Assembly: GCF_024713975.1 (NCBI RefSeq)
Contig: NC_091094.1
Span: 13,191,001-13,255,000, forward strand
Direction of reading: 5' to 3'
Origin: Paralichthys olivaceus
Taxonomy: Eukaryota; Chordata; Actinopteri; Pleuronectiformes; Paralichthyidae
DNA: 64,000 nt
Positions 36,669 through 50,770 of the stretch are shown here, one piece after another. How positions within the stretch are numbered: the stretch's first letter is position 1; each line of letters opens with the position of its first letter. Position numbers and translations under genes: made by a program. The notes beneath the pieces are model-generated. The model worked only from the letters and a program-made list of their open reading frames with translations. It was not told the DNA's origin and did no database searches.

Positions 36669-36818
36669 ATGGTGGTAGACAACAGAGAGCCTGAGTCTGA
36701 GCCCCGGATCTACGGGTTTACCAGGAGAGCTTCAGCTGTGTCCACGCACTTCATCTGCATCGTTTTCAGCCTCTTCATCGCTCTGATGTCCAGACCTGGC
36801 TCCAGTGAGTGATGCCAC

Positions 36819-36904
<86 letters not shown>

Positions 36905-38135
36905 TATGTTGCCCCTGTGTTCATCCTGTGTGATTTCATTTGACTTCCTTCATGTTGTTCTAGGTTTGTTTTCCTGGCATCCTTTCCTCATGACACTGGC
37001 TGTGAGTTGGAGCTTTCAAAAATAAATGTACTCAGCTGTAAACACGTGAAATCATCAATACATACAATACATATATACATAAATAAAGAGTATGTCGATT
37101 GATTGGTCCAGGGCTGCTACTAAAAAAAGACTGAGACTAAGATAATAGTAATTAATTTGACTCAATATGGGGAAAGATGCTGTGTTAGCACTAAAGGGGA
37201 TAGTTATGATAGAGACATCGCTGAGACATAAGTAAAGATACTTTATAAACACGAGGAAACAGCTGTAAAATTAGAAAATATGAATATAAAAGGATTGTAA
37301 CAGGATCACATGTATGAAATTGAACTAGCAAATAATTATTGCACACTAGAGTTGGTAAATCATTTTTGCTAAAATCAAGATATATTAGGAGCATTTAAAA
37401 CAGAAAAATGTCCACAATTTTATGCGATCAACTGATTGATTAATCAAATATATGTTGCAGCTCAACATTGGTTGATCAATAGAAAATGTCTTGGCAGTTA
37501 TGTCACAGGAAGTTATTTTTAAGTGAAGAGCAGTTTAAATGTCATTTCCTGTCATTTTCAAATAACCTAGACAATAATGGTCACATGATCAAATGCAATC
37601 AGTTGACATATTTTTCTTTTTATTTCTTCAGTTCTCCTTCTTCATGACAGAAGCCATTCTCCTCTTCTCCCCCCACGGCTCCCCTATCAAAAGTTTCTCA
37701 CACAAGGTCAAAGGTCGTGTTCACTGGATCCTGCAGTGCCTGTGTGTGTCCTGTGCGGTCCTGGGTCTGGCAGCCATCTCTTACAACAAACACCTGAACA
37801 GTAAACCCCACTTCACCTCATGGCACGGTCTGCTCGGCCTGCTCACGGTGTGCGTGGTCGGGCTGCAGTCTTTGGCAGCTGTGCCTCTCATCTACCATTC
37901 CCTGGTCAAAGGCTGGTCCCTGGCCAAACTCAAACGCTATCACGCGGCCTCCGGGCTCATCACGTACCTGCTCGGCAGCATCAGCCTGCTGCTCGGCCTC
38001 TGCTCGGCCTGGTTCACAGCCTCTGTCGGGGAATACACCTGGTACCTGTCAGCACTGTGCCCGGCTGTCAGCGCCCTCATCATAATGAACCAAGTCACCA
38101 GTGCGTACATGGCCAAGAAACGTCTGCAATACTGA
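36669..38135 (+). CDS. cyb561d2: Cytochrome b561 domain-containing protein 2
   Basis: Three coding exons: 36669-36804, 36964-37001 and 37632-38135, giving 225 aa (human about 222). It is a six-helix transmembrane ferric reductase / monodehydroascorbate reductase family member that uses two b-type hemes. Hydrophobic segments start at about residues 24, 54, 80, 111, 148 and 180. The four heme-ligand histidine positions are visible in [23 protein letters not shown] and KRYHAASG. The second exon is only 38 bp. An 87-bp CA repeat begins 11 nt after the first donor. It is divergent from rassf1 and convergent with rad54l2. Confidence 0.95.
36816..36902. repeat. (CA)n microsatellite next to a splice donor
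   Basis: An 87-bp CA run with a single AA interruption near 36838 lies in cyb561d2 intron 1, 11 nt past the exon 1 donor. CA-rich intronic tracts are known hnRNP L binding sites, and the intron is only 159 bp long. Confidence 0.95.
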
Positions 38136-41100
38136 CATTTTTTTCAGTCTCATACAACCATTTGATTTTCTGTAAAAGGAGCTGATTTCTGCAGCTACAG
38201 ACTCATATTCCTCACAAGGAGTGTGGATAATGAAATAGCTTTCTCTCATTGCCTTTTTTATACAATGTAGAGGACACAGAGGTCACACGTCTCTGTAATT
38301 TGGGGTTTTAGGTACGCCCCAATGACCTGAAGAGTTTTTATTTAACGGTTACGCACACATTTTGATGTTCCATGTTGAGCTTTTTTGGTTTGTTTGGCAG
38401 CTTCTGATGTTTTTAGCCATGCTAGCTTTAACTACGACCATGGACTGTATGTACTACTATTCAGACAAGAAGCCAATACATCCTGGATATGAAGGCTGAT
38501 CTTTTGCATTTGGAGCCAGATTCTGTGCAGTAGCGATGGAGCCACAACAGAGGTCCAGTTGAAACATCCTCTCAACCAATCGCGAGTCAGTCTTAGCAGT
38601 CAATCAGGACCTTTCACTTCCCTTCAAATGAGTAATATAACAATTGGAAAAACTACAGTGATAAGAACTACATAATCTCATTTGGCCCATGTCACATCCA
38701 CTAACATGGAGGAGTTGGAGGAATTTATGTCCTATACTTGAACCAGCCACCAGGTGGCGATCGGGAGGATTTAGCTTTACTTTTGGGGAGCAGTCTTGTT
38801 GTCCATCTTTATATAATGAATATTTTTAATGCTTATTAGCAACATTTTAACATGCTCACAAGCCACATTAAAATTGTGAACCAGGTAAACATAACATGTT
38901 AAACACCAGTACGCTAGCAATAGCATTTTGCAAAGAATTGTTTCCTCTACATTCTCAGATCTGCTAGCATTGCTGCAGACGCAATATTGTTTTAACCAAC
39001 AACTTTAAATGTGCCAGATTTGAGCAAAAAAAAAATCGGTAAGTGAAATAAAAAATGGTTTCAATATTCTCTACAGACTGAATAGTGTGAGGTTGGTTTT
39101 GACACATCACCAAAACTTTTTGGCAGTCGTAAGAGATCCTATAGTGAATCATGAGCTCATCCTGGCTATGTCCTTGAATATTTGTTGATCTCAGGTTGAA
39201 TTTTTGTATCTTGTATTATCCTTCCTCCTGGTTACTGACCTAACCATGTCTGATGATGTCATACTAAAGTTATGTCCAGATTAAAAGCACATGTCAATGA
39301 TTCACACTGCAGTAAGTGTTTTATTGTTAAAATAACATTGATAACACAGTCGGATTCTGCTTTGATCTAGGCTGCATGTACGAAATTCTTACTGGATCAG
39401 CCGTCAATGGGTCAAAGTGAACAAATGTTTAAAAAAGTAATAGCAAAAAAAACAAACAAAAAAAACAACCCCAGTATATTTTACATAAATAAATAAACTT
39501 CAGACTTACACCGAAATACAGGAAACAACTGTCATGTGAGCGAACACCGATAATTAAGTTATAAAAAACAATTTTTAAAAAAATGAAATGTTCCCATGAA
39601 TCACAAACCAATGCACACAACTGACAAGAATGGGGTTAGAAGGGGATTTCTTTTATGTACTGATAATTTTTATGATTCATATGTGTAGTGTTTCCAACGG
39701 ATAAAGACTGAAAATAAAGGTCAGTATAATGTACCAGATATGATCCGAGTGCCAGCTCCACCTTCACATCTGAAAACAAAGCAACTCACAAGTTTCCAAG
39801 ACATGTTGAAGAAAAGTGGAGATGTCTGATGATAGAAATAAAGCATACATGATGAAAGGGAAGGAGCCGGTACAAAGTAAAACTAAAGGTGAACAGTACT
39901 CAGACTGTGGGGGCAGAGGGGCCCCACGAGAAAACGGAACTACAAACATGAGCATTCGTAGGGAATAATCTGCTGTCTGAGGTTATCCAGTGTTTTCTAA
40001 AGTCTTAACCACTGCATCGAACCTATTTACTTAACGGAGGAGAGGGATCTTCCTACATCTAAATACCCCAAGGTGTCATCACAACACAGAAACAAGGCTA
40101 CAGAGAACAGCAAAGACTTAGACTTCCTAAAGCACCGCAGATCAACACTGACCGACACTACTGACGATAGTACACTGCACTGCATTTAGGCAAAACGCTA
40201 CCATATTAATGGCACTGTCAGTTTGGTAAGGCCGCCACACAACCCGACACAGTTCTGCCAACGTCACTGGTGGTTGTAATGAAATCTTATTCATGATGAA
40301 TTTGATGTTTGGTGGATACATTGATTTAAGGTTTTATACACTCAGGCTGTACAAATGCAAGTTTCTACAGTTTAGGTAACCTGTTCTCAAGAAAATGATC
40401 AGTCGTAAATTTCATAATGAGAAATACACTTAGCATGTAGGTGGACTCAGCGATGGTAAATCAACTCATACTGAGGACACACTGGGTTTGTTTGTGCGCC
40501 TTTCAGCTTCCACACTTGGTGCTTTTAGTCATTATGCTGAATCTGCCCCAGAACTGTGTTTTGAGTTTGTCAGCGACTTGTCTCAATGCTCAGTAGATCT
40601 TCTTCTGTGATGCTAAAGACCCCTTTGTGTTATTTAAGGCTAAAAATGAAAGAACACAGTCTGAATCCATGTCCCAGCCCCTGTGTTGTCAAAGGCTAAC
40701 ATGACGGTACATTCATTTTGGTTAAAAAAAAAAAAAGAAGAAGAAAATTACAAAGTTGAACATAAATTTGTTTGCCCAGCACTTGTGTGAAGGCGTGTTT
40801 ATCGTCATGATAGTCGTAATAATAAGCCTTCTCCCTATGACCAAAATCTACACACTGCACAGTATCGACTTGCAATATAAACAATGATAATGACTGCTAT
40901 TTACAAAGTATCAACATGTTAAATTATTGTTTCACACATAACATCTTTTCAACAGGGGATGCCACAATGTCTATCAAATTGCTAAAGACTAAAATATGCT
41001 CTGAAAGCCTAAAGTTTCTGTTCTTTAAGGTAAACCCTGAAGAATTTTCTCTTCATAGATGAAGTGGATTTTGACAGATATTAACACCATTGTTTTTACC

Positions 41101-41849
41101 CTCTGTGACCCATTTATTTTACACTTATTTCTTACACTTAGAAAACTGAAATAAGTAAATCAGTGTTCAGCAGGTAAGTTTGTCTGACAAATCTGAAAGC
41201 ACTTGACTGTTTCCCAGCAAAATATATGATGAGAAAATCCAACAGTTTTGAATAACGTTACTCCATCTGAATTCAGAAGAAATAAAACGGCACAGCGAGG
41301 CCTTGCTTACAAATGCAGCAGGTGAGGCTGTGCTTAGAAAGCCACCTAAAGCTTAAGCTGGTCCCCAAATGACATAACGTCTGTTCCCACTGCTCCGATG
41401 CTCCAGGTGAAGTCTGGGATATTCAGCATTAGGATTTGTTACTGTGACTTTGTAAAGTCATGAAGGTTCACGTTGATTCTCTCTTAGGTAAGAGTCCATG
41501 TGTTTGTGAGGGAAGTTCAATGAGACCATAGAGATGGGAATTTTATTTCCCTGACAATTAGGTGAGTGATGCGTTGTCAAATTTCATTGTGGCTTTTTGC
41601 TACTGATAGTTATTATTTTTATTCACTTTTTTTCCCCTCTTGATCTCCCTTTCATTTTGATTAGCTCAAACATTCAAAATATAACATTACCTCTGGCCAT
41701 CATTAACCAGCTTATGAGTTAGGGTAGATACTGTAACATAAATCATTTAATTTAGTAATGTAAACACGTAATTATTCCCATCCCTTATGTACTTTGTTAA
41801 CTATAACAAGAGTTTGTGTGAAACTGCTTCTCCGTGACTTCACAAGTCG
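38136..41849. other. Convergent 3' UTRs of cyb561d2 and rad54l2
   Basis: No coding exon seen. The cyb561d2 3' UTR runs rightwards; AATAAA occurs at 39047-39052. The rad54l2 3' UTR runs leftwards from 41849, and a minus-strand AATAAA (TTTATT at 39320-39325) is a plausible end, implying a UTR of about 2.5 kb. The two transcripts would then end within about 250 bp of each other. Confidence 0.5.
38440..38816. repeat. Degenerate teleost dispersed repeat (GGACTGTAT...TTTATATA type)
   Basis: The left edge CATGGACTGTATGTACTAC and the right edge GTTGTCCATCTTTATATAATG are roughly inverted. Internal words (CCAATCGCGAGTCAG, CATGTCACATCCACTAACATGG, CCACCAGGTGGCGATCGGGAGG) resemble a common percomorph non-autonomous repeat, as I recall. 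It lies in the cyb561d2 3' flank. Confidence 0.4.
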
Positions 41850-44800
41850 CTACTGTCCCATCACCTCTATAACATCGTCATCCGAACTACTGCCGCCGTT
41901 CTCCGTGATCTGGTGTCTGTCTGGTTGGGTCAGAGCTGCCCCCAACAGGCTGGAGGTGGGATTGTAATGAGAGAGGAAGCTGGACGTAGAAGAACTGGAG
42001 TTAGGAACAGGGTACCCCCCTGACCCAGAGAGAAGAGGGGTAGGGAACATCCTCGGCTCGGACAGCAGTGACTGACTGTAGTTGAGGGGGAAGCCTGATG
42101 AAAGCAGGCCAGCCATGTTGTGGTTCATCAAGTATGGGGGCAGAGAACCTGGTGCCAGGGAGGAAGAAGTTGCTGCTGATGGTGTCGATGACATGGGGAC
42201 TGTGGTGGAAGGAGAGGAGTAAACAGTGGACAGGGAAGAAGAGGAAGGGGTGGGAAGGTGTCCATTCCCTGGGGCAGACTGTCTCAAGAGGTCTGAGCCT
42301 GCAGAGGGGAACATAGTCTGTAGGTCGGCCAGTGTTTGTCCTGGTGTCTGAAGGAATGATGATCCACCGCTGCCACCCATTAGAAGTGGGTGACTCATGT
42401 GCCCTAGGTTACCCAGAAGGGAGGAAGAGTTCAAACCCATGGGAGGAAAACTGAGCCCACTGGAGCCCATGGACAGTCCAGGGAAGCGAGCTGCAGAAGA
42501 GGTGCGTTTGCCTCCTAATTGTGTGCTTCCCTGGCTTTCAGTACTTTTGCGTTTGGTGCCACGCATCTCTAACGCCGAGCTCATGAGGTTGTCACTGTGC
42601 TGCCTGCTGAGATCACCTGTCAGATTGTTTTGAGAATTGTCCCCATCCCCTGCTTGTATGGCAGACACAACTGGGGGCGACGGCAATTCGTTCCCCATGC
42701 CGGTGGCCTCGTCACCTGTAGATGAAGCGTAGCGGCTGAGTTCTCTGAGAATCTCAGCGCTCAGAGGAGAGGAACACTGTTCCCCATTGGGGGAGCGCTG
42801 CTGCTGATCAAGAGGGGATGAACAGCCATTATTCACTGGATGGATCAGGGAACCTTGGGTATCTGGGGAGGGGACAGAAAAATACAGTCATGATAGGTTC
42901 AGAAATACAAAAACTCCACCCACAAAGTTACAGGAGTTGTTTAGATGTTTGTAATGCAAAACTAAGTAGGTTAAATTATGGAAGTATTATAATTAATATG
43001 AATTTGTACCTCTCGAAGCAGCAGAGCCTCCAACTGCTGGTCTACTTATCTTTCCTGATCGAATAGCAAAAATCCTTCCATCATTTGTCCTAATGTAGGT
43101 TCCTGTGTTGGAGGAAACAAGTGTTTCCATTTACTAAAATTATTCATAAGCAGAGAGAAATTGTTGTGTTGCTTTAAATACCTTTAGATCCTCTGATGAC
43201 ATGGATGCTCTCTCCTGCACTAATGCGAGCTTGAACATCCGTTGTACTGTTGGCTCCTGGGATTACAATATCTGTAGATCCAATCAAAGAGGCTGATGTT
43301 AATGTCTGGTCATTACATTTCAAAACACAGAATTCACTTTGCTTCTGTTGAAAGAGGAAATAGTTCAGGTGATTTAAACTATAACATAATGGGTTTTACT
43401 TGGTATTTTCAGTGGTTCAAGATTTTTCAAAATACTACACATTACCAGTTGTGGTGACAATCCTCTGCACATAGACTCCAGCTTTCTGCAGGAAGTTGAC
43501 AGGCAGGCTGCCGGCTGAGCTAGAGCCGGCCATGCCCATGCCGACCTGGCGAGGCATCATGGGTATTGGGGTTGACTGGATGGGCCTGACACTTGCTACA
43601 GGTTTGTCATCCGGCCTTGCCATGGGACGCCTGAAAATATGAGCCCTCAACCAATGAGATGAACTCACACACACACACACATACTCAAGCAGCAGCAACA
43701 AATATGTAAGCTTTAACCTCAATCAAACAATTCAATTAATTGTAGATTTTGTTTTCTGTGTTTGCCAGTAAGCAAGGCAGAGTTAGCTCTAGATTCTTAT
43801 GGGGAGTGTGACTTTTGATAATGTAAGGCTGAGTCTAGGGTGATTTAGATGTTTCATGCATATGCTCATGCACTGCAATATCAGGCAAACTCTCAAAGCC
43901 AGACTGTAGTTGAGGATATGAGCTAGTAATGAACAAAGCTAAACTGTTAGCTAACTACTGAATAAAAGGAGGGCAAGATAAAATGTAAAGTCTGAAACTC
44001 ACCAGCCCCGTTGGTTAAATGCTGGTATGTTTGTGAGCACCTGATCACTGGTTGGATAATAGGGTGCATACGAAGGGCGGGAGTACGGCACAGAAGCTCG
44101 TTTCTCGTCTTCGTAGCTCTTCTTGGCCGCTCTTTTCTCCGCTTTGGTCAGTTTCGACTCCTTCCGGTCCACCAGCAGAGACTCGTGATGGAAAGGTTGC
44201 TATTGACACATGCGGAAACAAGTGAAAATGATTCACAGTCTATATAGGATTCACAATATTAATAAAATAATCATGTTTCCTTTTTTTCCCCTTTTCCTCT
44301 CCTGCTTATCTATTTCACCACAGATGTACTCAAGCTCTTTTCAGATAGGATTGAGATTTTTATACATTCAGCTGGTGAAATGGAACTGCTAGACTTCCAT
44401 TACATCCAGATTGGATGTGATGACAGAATGACACACAAGTTAAGATTCTACTGTTTTTTTGAATTGAGGCATTAAGAAGTTTGTGTTTTTAGATCTGCAG
44501 ACTGGGGCTACTATTGGCCTACCTGGGCATAAAGTGAACAAATACAATAAAGACCATAATAGTATTAGTGAGTATCTAAATAGTCAGACTACCGCGGTGG
44601 AGAATGTCAACACTTCCGGGTTAGTTATTAAGTACCTACTGTTTATTTGTATATCAAACAATCCACACCAAAGCTTTGTTTCTTTCAGAGTCCTGGCCGG
44701 CGAGTAACTGTACCTTGGTGATGAAGTGAGGGTAAATCTGACAGGCTTGGTATATCACTTCCTCAAAGTCGTCCGAGGATCCCAGAGGGATTTTTTCAGC

Positions 44801-47800
44801 ACCATGCTCTTCCTCTACAAAGTGCAGCAATGACTCCACTTCCTTACGAGTGAAGTTCAGCACTGGGTTCAGGTCATCAACTACACGGTCTATATTAACA
44901 CACACACAAACAAGATATATCCATTTAGGTATTAGTAATGAGCAAGATCTAATTACACATGTGTTAAAAAAGACTGGGTGGGGTTTAATTAATAGTTATA
45001 TGATGCAAAAATATCTACAGTGATTCAAGCCTTAATGGACTCTACAGAGTTTTAAAAATCAAAAAGTCATTTTGTGAGCAAAACGTTCTTACCAGACATG
45101 CCCTGTTTGGACACCTGTCTGTCATAGATTTTCTTCTCCAGGGTGTAATCACAAACAAGGCGGTAAATGTAGCATGGTTTCCTTTGACCATACCGGTACA
45201 CTCTACACACTGCCTGGGCGTCATGACAAGGGTTCCAGGAGGCATCGAACACAACAACGCGGTTGGCCCCGATTAGATTTACTCCTAAGCAGCCAGCTCT
45301 GGAAGGAACACAGAAAACCAAAGATAAACTTCCCATCAGAGTGTTGGGGATGTGTGAGAAACGATGAAAGAATAGTAGCAGAGACAAAGACCTGGTGGAA
45401 AGTAGGAAGACCCATGCTGCGATGTTCTCTGGGTCATTGAACTGATTGATCAGTCGTTCTCTTTCTGTGGCAGACGTACTCCCATCCAGTCCTGCAGACA
45501 CAGACATACATCAGAATACACTTTAACTTAGAGCAAAATGAAATGCAGAGAATAATGGTGATAATTTCACTGAATGACAAAAATAGGAGGTTGTGCTTCA
45601 TTTTCAGAGTGCTTCTCTCACACGCTTGTTGTTGCTAGGTTACAGAAACCGTCCTCTAGTGCTTGTACATCATATTAGATTGTGAATAAACTTGTCAGTG
45701 ACAGCTGGGGCCAATTTCTCCTCCTCCATTGTTGACAGTGTCTCACTCCCTTCTTGCTTTTGACTGGTGTGTGCGAGATAAGTGACATTGACAAGTTTGG
45801 CAGTGTTCCAAATGTTTCAACTGAAAGTGACAATATCTTTGGGCCGAGGATGTTTGATCTTTGGCTACCAAAATCAAGTGAGTTAATCCTTCAGTCCAAG
45901 TGAATGTCTGTATAAAATGTGAAACGATTCCTCGATGGTGTTCCAGGGATCTTCTCCACAAAATAAAAATTGTGCTTTGTGAGATCATCATGAACGGACG
46001 GAACAACCTGAAAACATAATGCCTCTGGCCACTGGCAGCCACGGGGCGGAGGCATACAAATGGGGGATAGGTTTAGCTTGTGTTTTCATTTTAATGTTGA
46101 TGCAATCATTGTCAATGCAGAGCTTATCAGCTCACTTGTGTTTGCCTCTGTATTTTATTAATAGTAAAATTATAGAGTTTTTGATGCTGAATATGCGAAA
46201 TACTTTTATTTGCACTGAAAATTCACTGAAATTTTTTATCCCATGTATTGTGTTAGGGATTAAAAAGTTGGCTTTTAGATTTAATCTAGTAGGTGACTAC
46301 ATTGCAAATAATCTGACCGAACCCAGTTCATAATAAACTATTTAAATGGAGAATATATAATAATCAGAGAACATATAAAAAGAAAATAATTTTGCTGAAT
46401 TCTCTATTACATTGCTCCTGATCATGCTCGTTTCCAGAGCACAGAGCAAACGTGCTGACAATCAGAGCTGTGGGGTTTCAGTGCTGAAAGCCACAGAGCA
46501 GAGAACAGATTGGATGACTCACTGTAGTAATTGAGGTTGCGAATCCAGTTTTGGTTTTGGGTGGCAGAGGAGGCGACTTCTGTTGGCACTGGTCTCTTTG
46601 ATAAGAAGTCCTCAATGACAGTCAGTGTGGACAAGCTTTGACTAGTGGCAACACAACAGACACAGATAAGAACAGGTAAGAGAAGTAAGTAAGTATGTTT
46701 TGGTATTAAAGAAATTATTGTGAAATCCAATAATCTGATGTGTATAATAGTCACAGTACTGCATCACTTTTGTTTTATTTAAACACCATCATTGTGGCTA
46801 ATTGTAAAATTCCTGTTTATAAAAAGGTAAATAAGCTGTAAGAGGACTAAAACATTTATTTTCAGTCTTTATCAACAGTCTGTTAAAAGCTCTGAAAACG
46901 TCTGATTCATCAGCCTGTTCAGTCTACCTGCTCTCTAAGCTGCGATTTGTGTATAATAAGATGTACGCTGGACAGAGATCTTACCTAAACACCAAAATCT
47001 TGTCTCCTCTTCTCACACTCTCATCAATCAGATGAAAGAGCAGAGTCATCTTGGCAGAGTTTTGAAGAACTCCTTCTTGGTAGTTTAACATTATGTTCTT
47101 AGCCTAAAACAAATAAATGGAAAAACAGCAGTTAAATGTCAAGATGCTTTAAGCCCCAAAAAACAGAAATGACAAACCCCAACATTTTTCTTTGTTGTTA
47201 AGTATAACAGTGTGGATCCAGGGATGTGTACTTAAAGCACCATGCTCTGCTTGCACTTCAAAAACCAAAGAAATAAAGCAGGTGCTCACATTTTGAAAAG
47301 TTAGTAGTAAAAAATCTTATGCATTAAAAGTGGATATTTAGTTTACTGGAGTTAGACTGCTTAGTGTCATGACATACCCATTCATATGTAATGACTTGAT
47401 TGGCCCTATCTTGCGAAGGATTGAGTGGTGGCAGGGTGATGTTAACTTTGCTGTTGCTTGAGTCGGCTACTTTGGCTTTGAGGCCAGCACCGGGTGCAGG
47501 GCAGCGAGGGTTGATGTCATCCAGGTCTAGGTCCTGCTCATTGGCCTGATTCTCCTTCTGCAGGGCTTCGTAGAGGACGTCAGGGTGATTCCAGATCTAC
47601 AGGAATGTAGAAACACACGGGATTAGCAACTCAAAAATGACAACAAGATTCTAAGATACAAACCAAAAAACGTAGGAGGTAGGAATGCACACTCACCTTG
47701 CAGCACACACAGAAGGCTTTGAGTGGGTTAAGACCGAGCCAGCCGTTGTTTCCTGCCTCTCTGAAGCGTTTCATAAACTCAGTGTACAGTGCCCTCTGAA

Positions 47801-50770
47801 TGGGAGAAAGTCGTACTAAGATGACATGCTCCTGTTTGGAGGGAAGCTGGTCCTGCAGAACATCATGACCCCTTCTGTAAACCAGAAAATCACCAATAAA
47901 TTAAGTATTGTCCATGGAAGTCTTTTTTTATTACCAAATTATTTTCTAATTTCTGACAGAGCGCTCACCTCTGCACAAAACCCTCCAGCAAGCTGTGCAG
48001 CACATGGCTGCGGTAGCGCATGAGGCGGACATCTTGAGGTGTGCTGTCCACGCACTGCCCATTCAGAATGGGCCGCTCAAACATATTGCTGAACTCCTGC
48101 CTTGTGCCTAAAAAGTCAGGTCTGACGAAGTCCACCATGCACCAGTACTCAATGAGGTTGTTTTGCAATGGGTATCCGGTCAGAACAACTCGACGTCGGG
48201 AGCGGATGTTCTTCAGCGCCTGTGATGTGCTGGCATGGTAGTTCTTAATGCGGTGACCCTCATCACAGATCACCACATCTGGACCAGGCCGCGCAATGGA
48301 CTTTTCAATTCCTGAAAAGAGAAAGAAATGAGGGAAGATTGTGTGAAGTGAGACTGTAAATGTAAATATATATCAAATAATAAATTGTATCTCATATCTT
48401 CATATAAATGTTTATGGTACATAGAAAACTTCACTGCTTCTCTTAACTTTTAAATTACCTTTCATGAGTTCCTGCTGTCGATCCTCTTCATCCAGGTCAA
48501 TGATGATTGGTCCTGCAGGCTTCTTTGATTTCCTCTTCTTGCCCATAACAAAACTCTTCTTCATGGACAGCAATCGGTACATCTCATAGCCCATGAGCAA
48601 CACGCCTCCATTTCTAGACCAGTCCTCCACAACCTTGGCCCTAGCCAGTGTTGTTCTGCAGGTCACACAGTCAGTAAAATTAGAAGCTCAGCTTAACATT
48701 GAAGACCAAACTCTGCAGACAAAAACACAAAACGTTGCACGTTACATACTTGTGCTCATCGTTGAGAATGTGAACTTTGAATGTGCGGCCAGTGTGGAGC
48801 GTAGGGTCCGTGTCAGGGGAAAGGGCTTCTTGAGCTGGAAGCCAGAGGTTAAACTCTGTCAGCCAGTTCTGAAGTGTGTTCACCTTGTGCGGAGGAAACA
48901 AAGATGGAGGTTAATTTAAACTAAATCAAGTTTATAATTGAGGGAAAATGAATGAATTCACTATTGACTACATTGCTTTCACACTTCATGTACTCACTGG
49001 GACAATGGCCAGCACAGTGTGGGCCTCAGTATTCCTCAGTAAGATGTCAATGAAGGAAATGACCTGCAGTGTCTTGCCCAACCCCATGCTGTGAGCAAGG
49101 ATGCAGCCAAATCCACTGCTGGTCTTATAACGCTCCAGAGACTCAATGAGGTTATCATAGAGAAACCGGATCCCCCCGACCTACGAGATGAAAAGAAGAA
49201 CATTTGTAAGAAAACAAGCTGAACTGTGGGTGTCTGTAACAGAGTTTATATTTCGAGAGTTCAAGAGAGAATGAGATGCTGTGTTTACCTGGTGGGGTTT
49301 GACAGCCCTGGCCAGCTGTGGAGCGAGATAAATGTCTTTCTCCTCTGCAGGGTGATTGATGTTAACCAGCACTTGACCCTGGGCGTCAGGCAGGTTCAGA
49401 GCATCGTTGATATGCGCCCCGCTGCTCTCCTCTGAGCCGGTGGTGCCATCAGCATCCTCATCAGCCGACTCGCTGCTTATCTGCAGGGCGTCCTCATCCC
49501 CAGAGCTGAGTTCAATTACATCTGGGTGATGATTGGTGAAATTAACACTATGTGAGAACTTGCTTGATTCTCAAAATGTTGAATGATTTGGAAATTGCCC
49601 TCTCTCACCATCTCTCATGGCCAGTGCAGGCAAGTTGGGTTCCATTTTGTCATCTTCATCACCGCTGCTGTCCAGACAGATCACATCCTGCTTGACTGCG
49701 AGAGCCTGGACCATGTGGGATGCTTCTCCTAAAAATGAAGCAGTGTCCACTGTTGGAAAGATGGGAGGGGAGTGGTGAAATTTAGTACACAGACTGTCAA
49801 ACTGAAATATGACTGGACGCAAAAACATCCGGGGTTCACTGAGCAAGTGACAGTCACCTAGTTGAGAGTCTGGGACAACTGGGGCTGGTGTGGGAAAGTC
49901 CTTCCTCTGCTGCTCCAGACGTTTCCGCCTCTCCATCTCTTCCTGTTGCGCAGCCTTGGTCCCAGCCTCCAGCTGGTCCTCTTTTAGCAGCTTTCTATAA
50001 GCACGGAAGAAAAAAAGGTCATGTTACAGTATAGAATATTATTTGATGGGCATATACATTTATCATTAAATTTACTTAATGGGAAGGTCAATGTACCTGA
50101 TATTTTTCCTCATGTGTCCAGGTTTTAATGGCTTAGAAGGTTTAGAGCCTTTTGAAGACTTGGAGGATTTGGTTAATTTAGAGGCTTTTTGTTTCTTGGT
50201 TTTGCTGGATGGTGGTTTGCTCATGTTTGCACTTTTGGGGCTGTTTGGAGGCTGAGAGCAGGAGGGAGGTCTTGACGGAGGTCCAGAGGGCACTCCGGAG
50301 GACGGGCGGGATGCAGGCCGAGACGGAGGCTCAGAGGAAGGCTCTCCGGAGGTAGCTGAGGCGGAGTCCCTGCCATCCTGGGCACTGGTGGGCCGATCTT
50401 AAGAAGAGACAGCATTTCACTTGAAGTTTTAAAACACAACTAAACAAGCACCAACTTCTAATACATACTCTACAGACATATTATCAATTAGAAAACTTAG
50501 GAAAAAAAAAAATGTCTTCCCTCTGTTTTCAGCTGTTATCACAATGTTTACCAATGACTGTGAAGGCAATGGAATGCATTAGAGTGATAAAAGGTACAAA
50601 AAAAAGAATTTCATTTATCACTCACCAACACTGTCATCTTCATCGTCTCCATCATTTTCATCCTCATCTTCCTCCACATCTTCCTCTTCCTCCTCCTCAT
50701 CATCCATATACTCCTCTTCACTGTTAAGGCTGGGCTCCAGGTCACTTTCTGAAATTGCCTCTTCAGACAT
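41850..50770 (-). CDS. rad54l2: RAD54-like 2 / ARIP4 SNF2-family helicase
   Basis: Twenty-one coding exons (minus): 50626-50770, 50097-50397, 49858-49994, 49609-49749, 49289-49521, 48998-49180, 48750-48883, 48459-48655, 47969-48311, 47697-47874, 47378-47596, 46985-47103, 46523-46641, 45392-45491, 45093-45298, 44714-44889, 44003-44199, 43446-43630, 43182-43271, 43010-43102, 41850-42862. They sum to 4509 nt, 1502 aa (human about 1467), with no frame break. The N-terminus is acidic, then Pro/Ser/Lys-rich. SNF2 motifs: Walker [10 protein letters not shown] (about 348-356), DEGH box (about 506-509), [11 protein letters not shown], and the helicase-C block [13 protein letters not shown] with CRVYRYGQ (about 860-890). 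The Ser-rich C-terminus ends [10 protein letters not shown]. It is a nuclear DNA-dependent ATPase, a known androgen-receptor cofactor. It is divergent from bap1. Confidence 0.96.
45991..46060. repeat. Teleost dispersed-repeat end with GCCTC/GAGGC hairpin
   Basis: Contains GAACGGACGGAACAACCTGA and then TGCCTCTGGCCACTGGC ... GGCGGAGGCATA, whose outer arms are inverted. The pattern matches the end of a common fish repeat as I recall it. It lies in the rad54l2 intron between exons 45392-45491 and 46523-46641. A relative lies in bap1 at about 56965-57278. Confidence 0.45.

Noticed and set aside
36710-36898. Cys-Val repeat frame on the minus strand
   Set aside because: Translation of the CA microsatellite.
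37820-38185. 121-codon plus-strand frame overlapping cyb561d2 exon 3
   Set aside because: Out-of-frame shadow of the cyb561d2 exon, which has conserved helices and heme-ligand histidines in the other frame.
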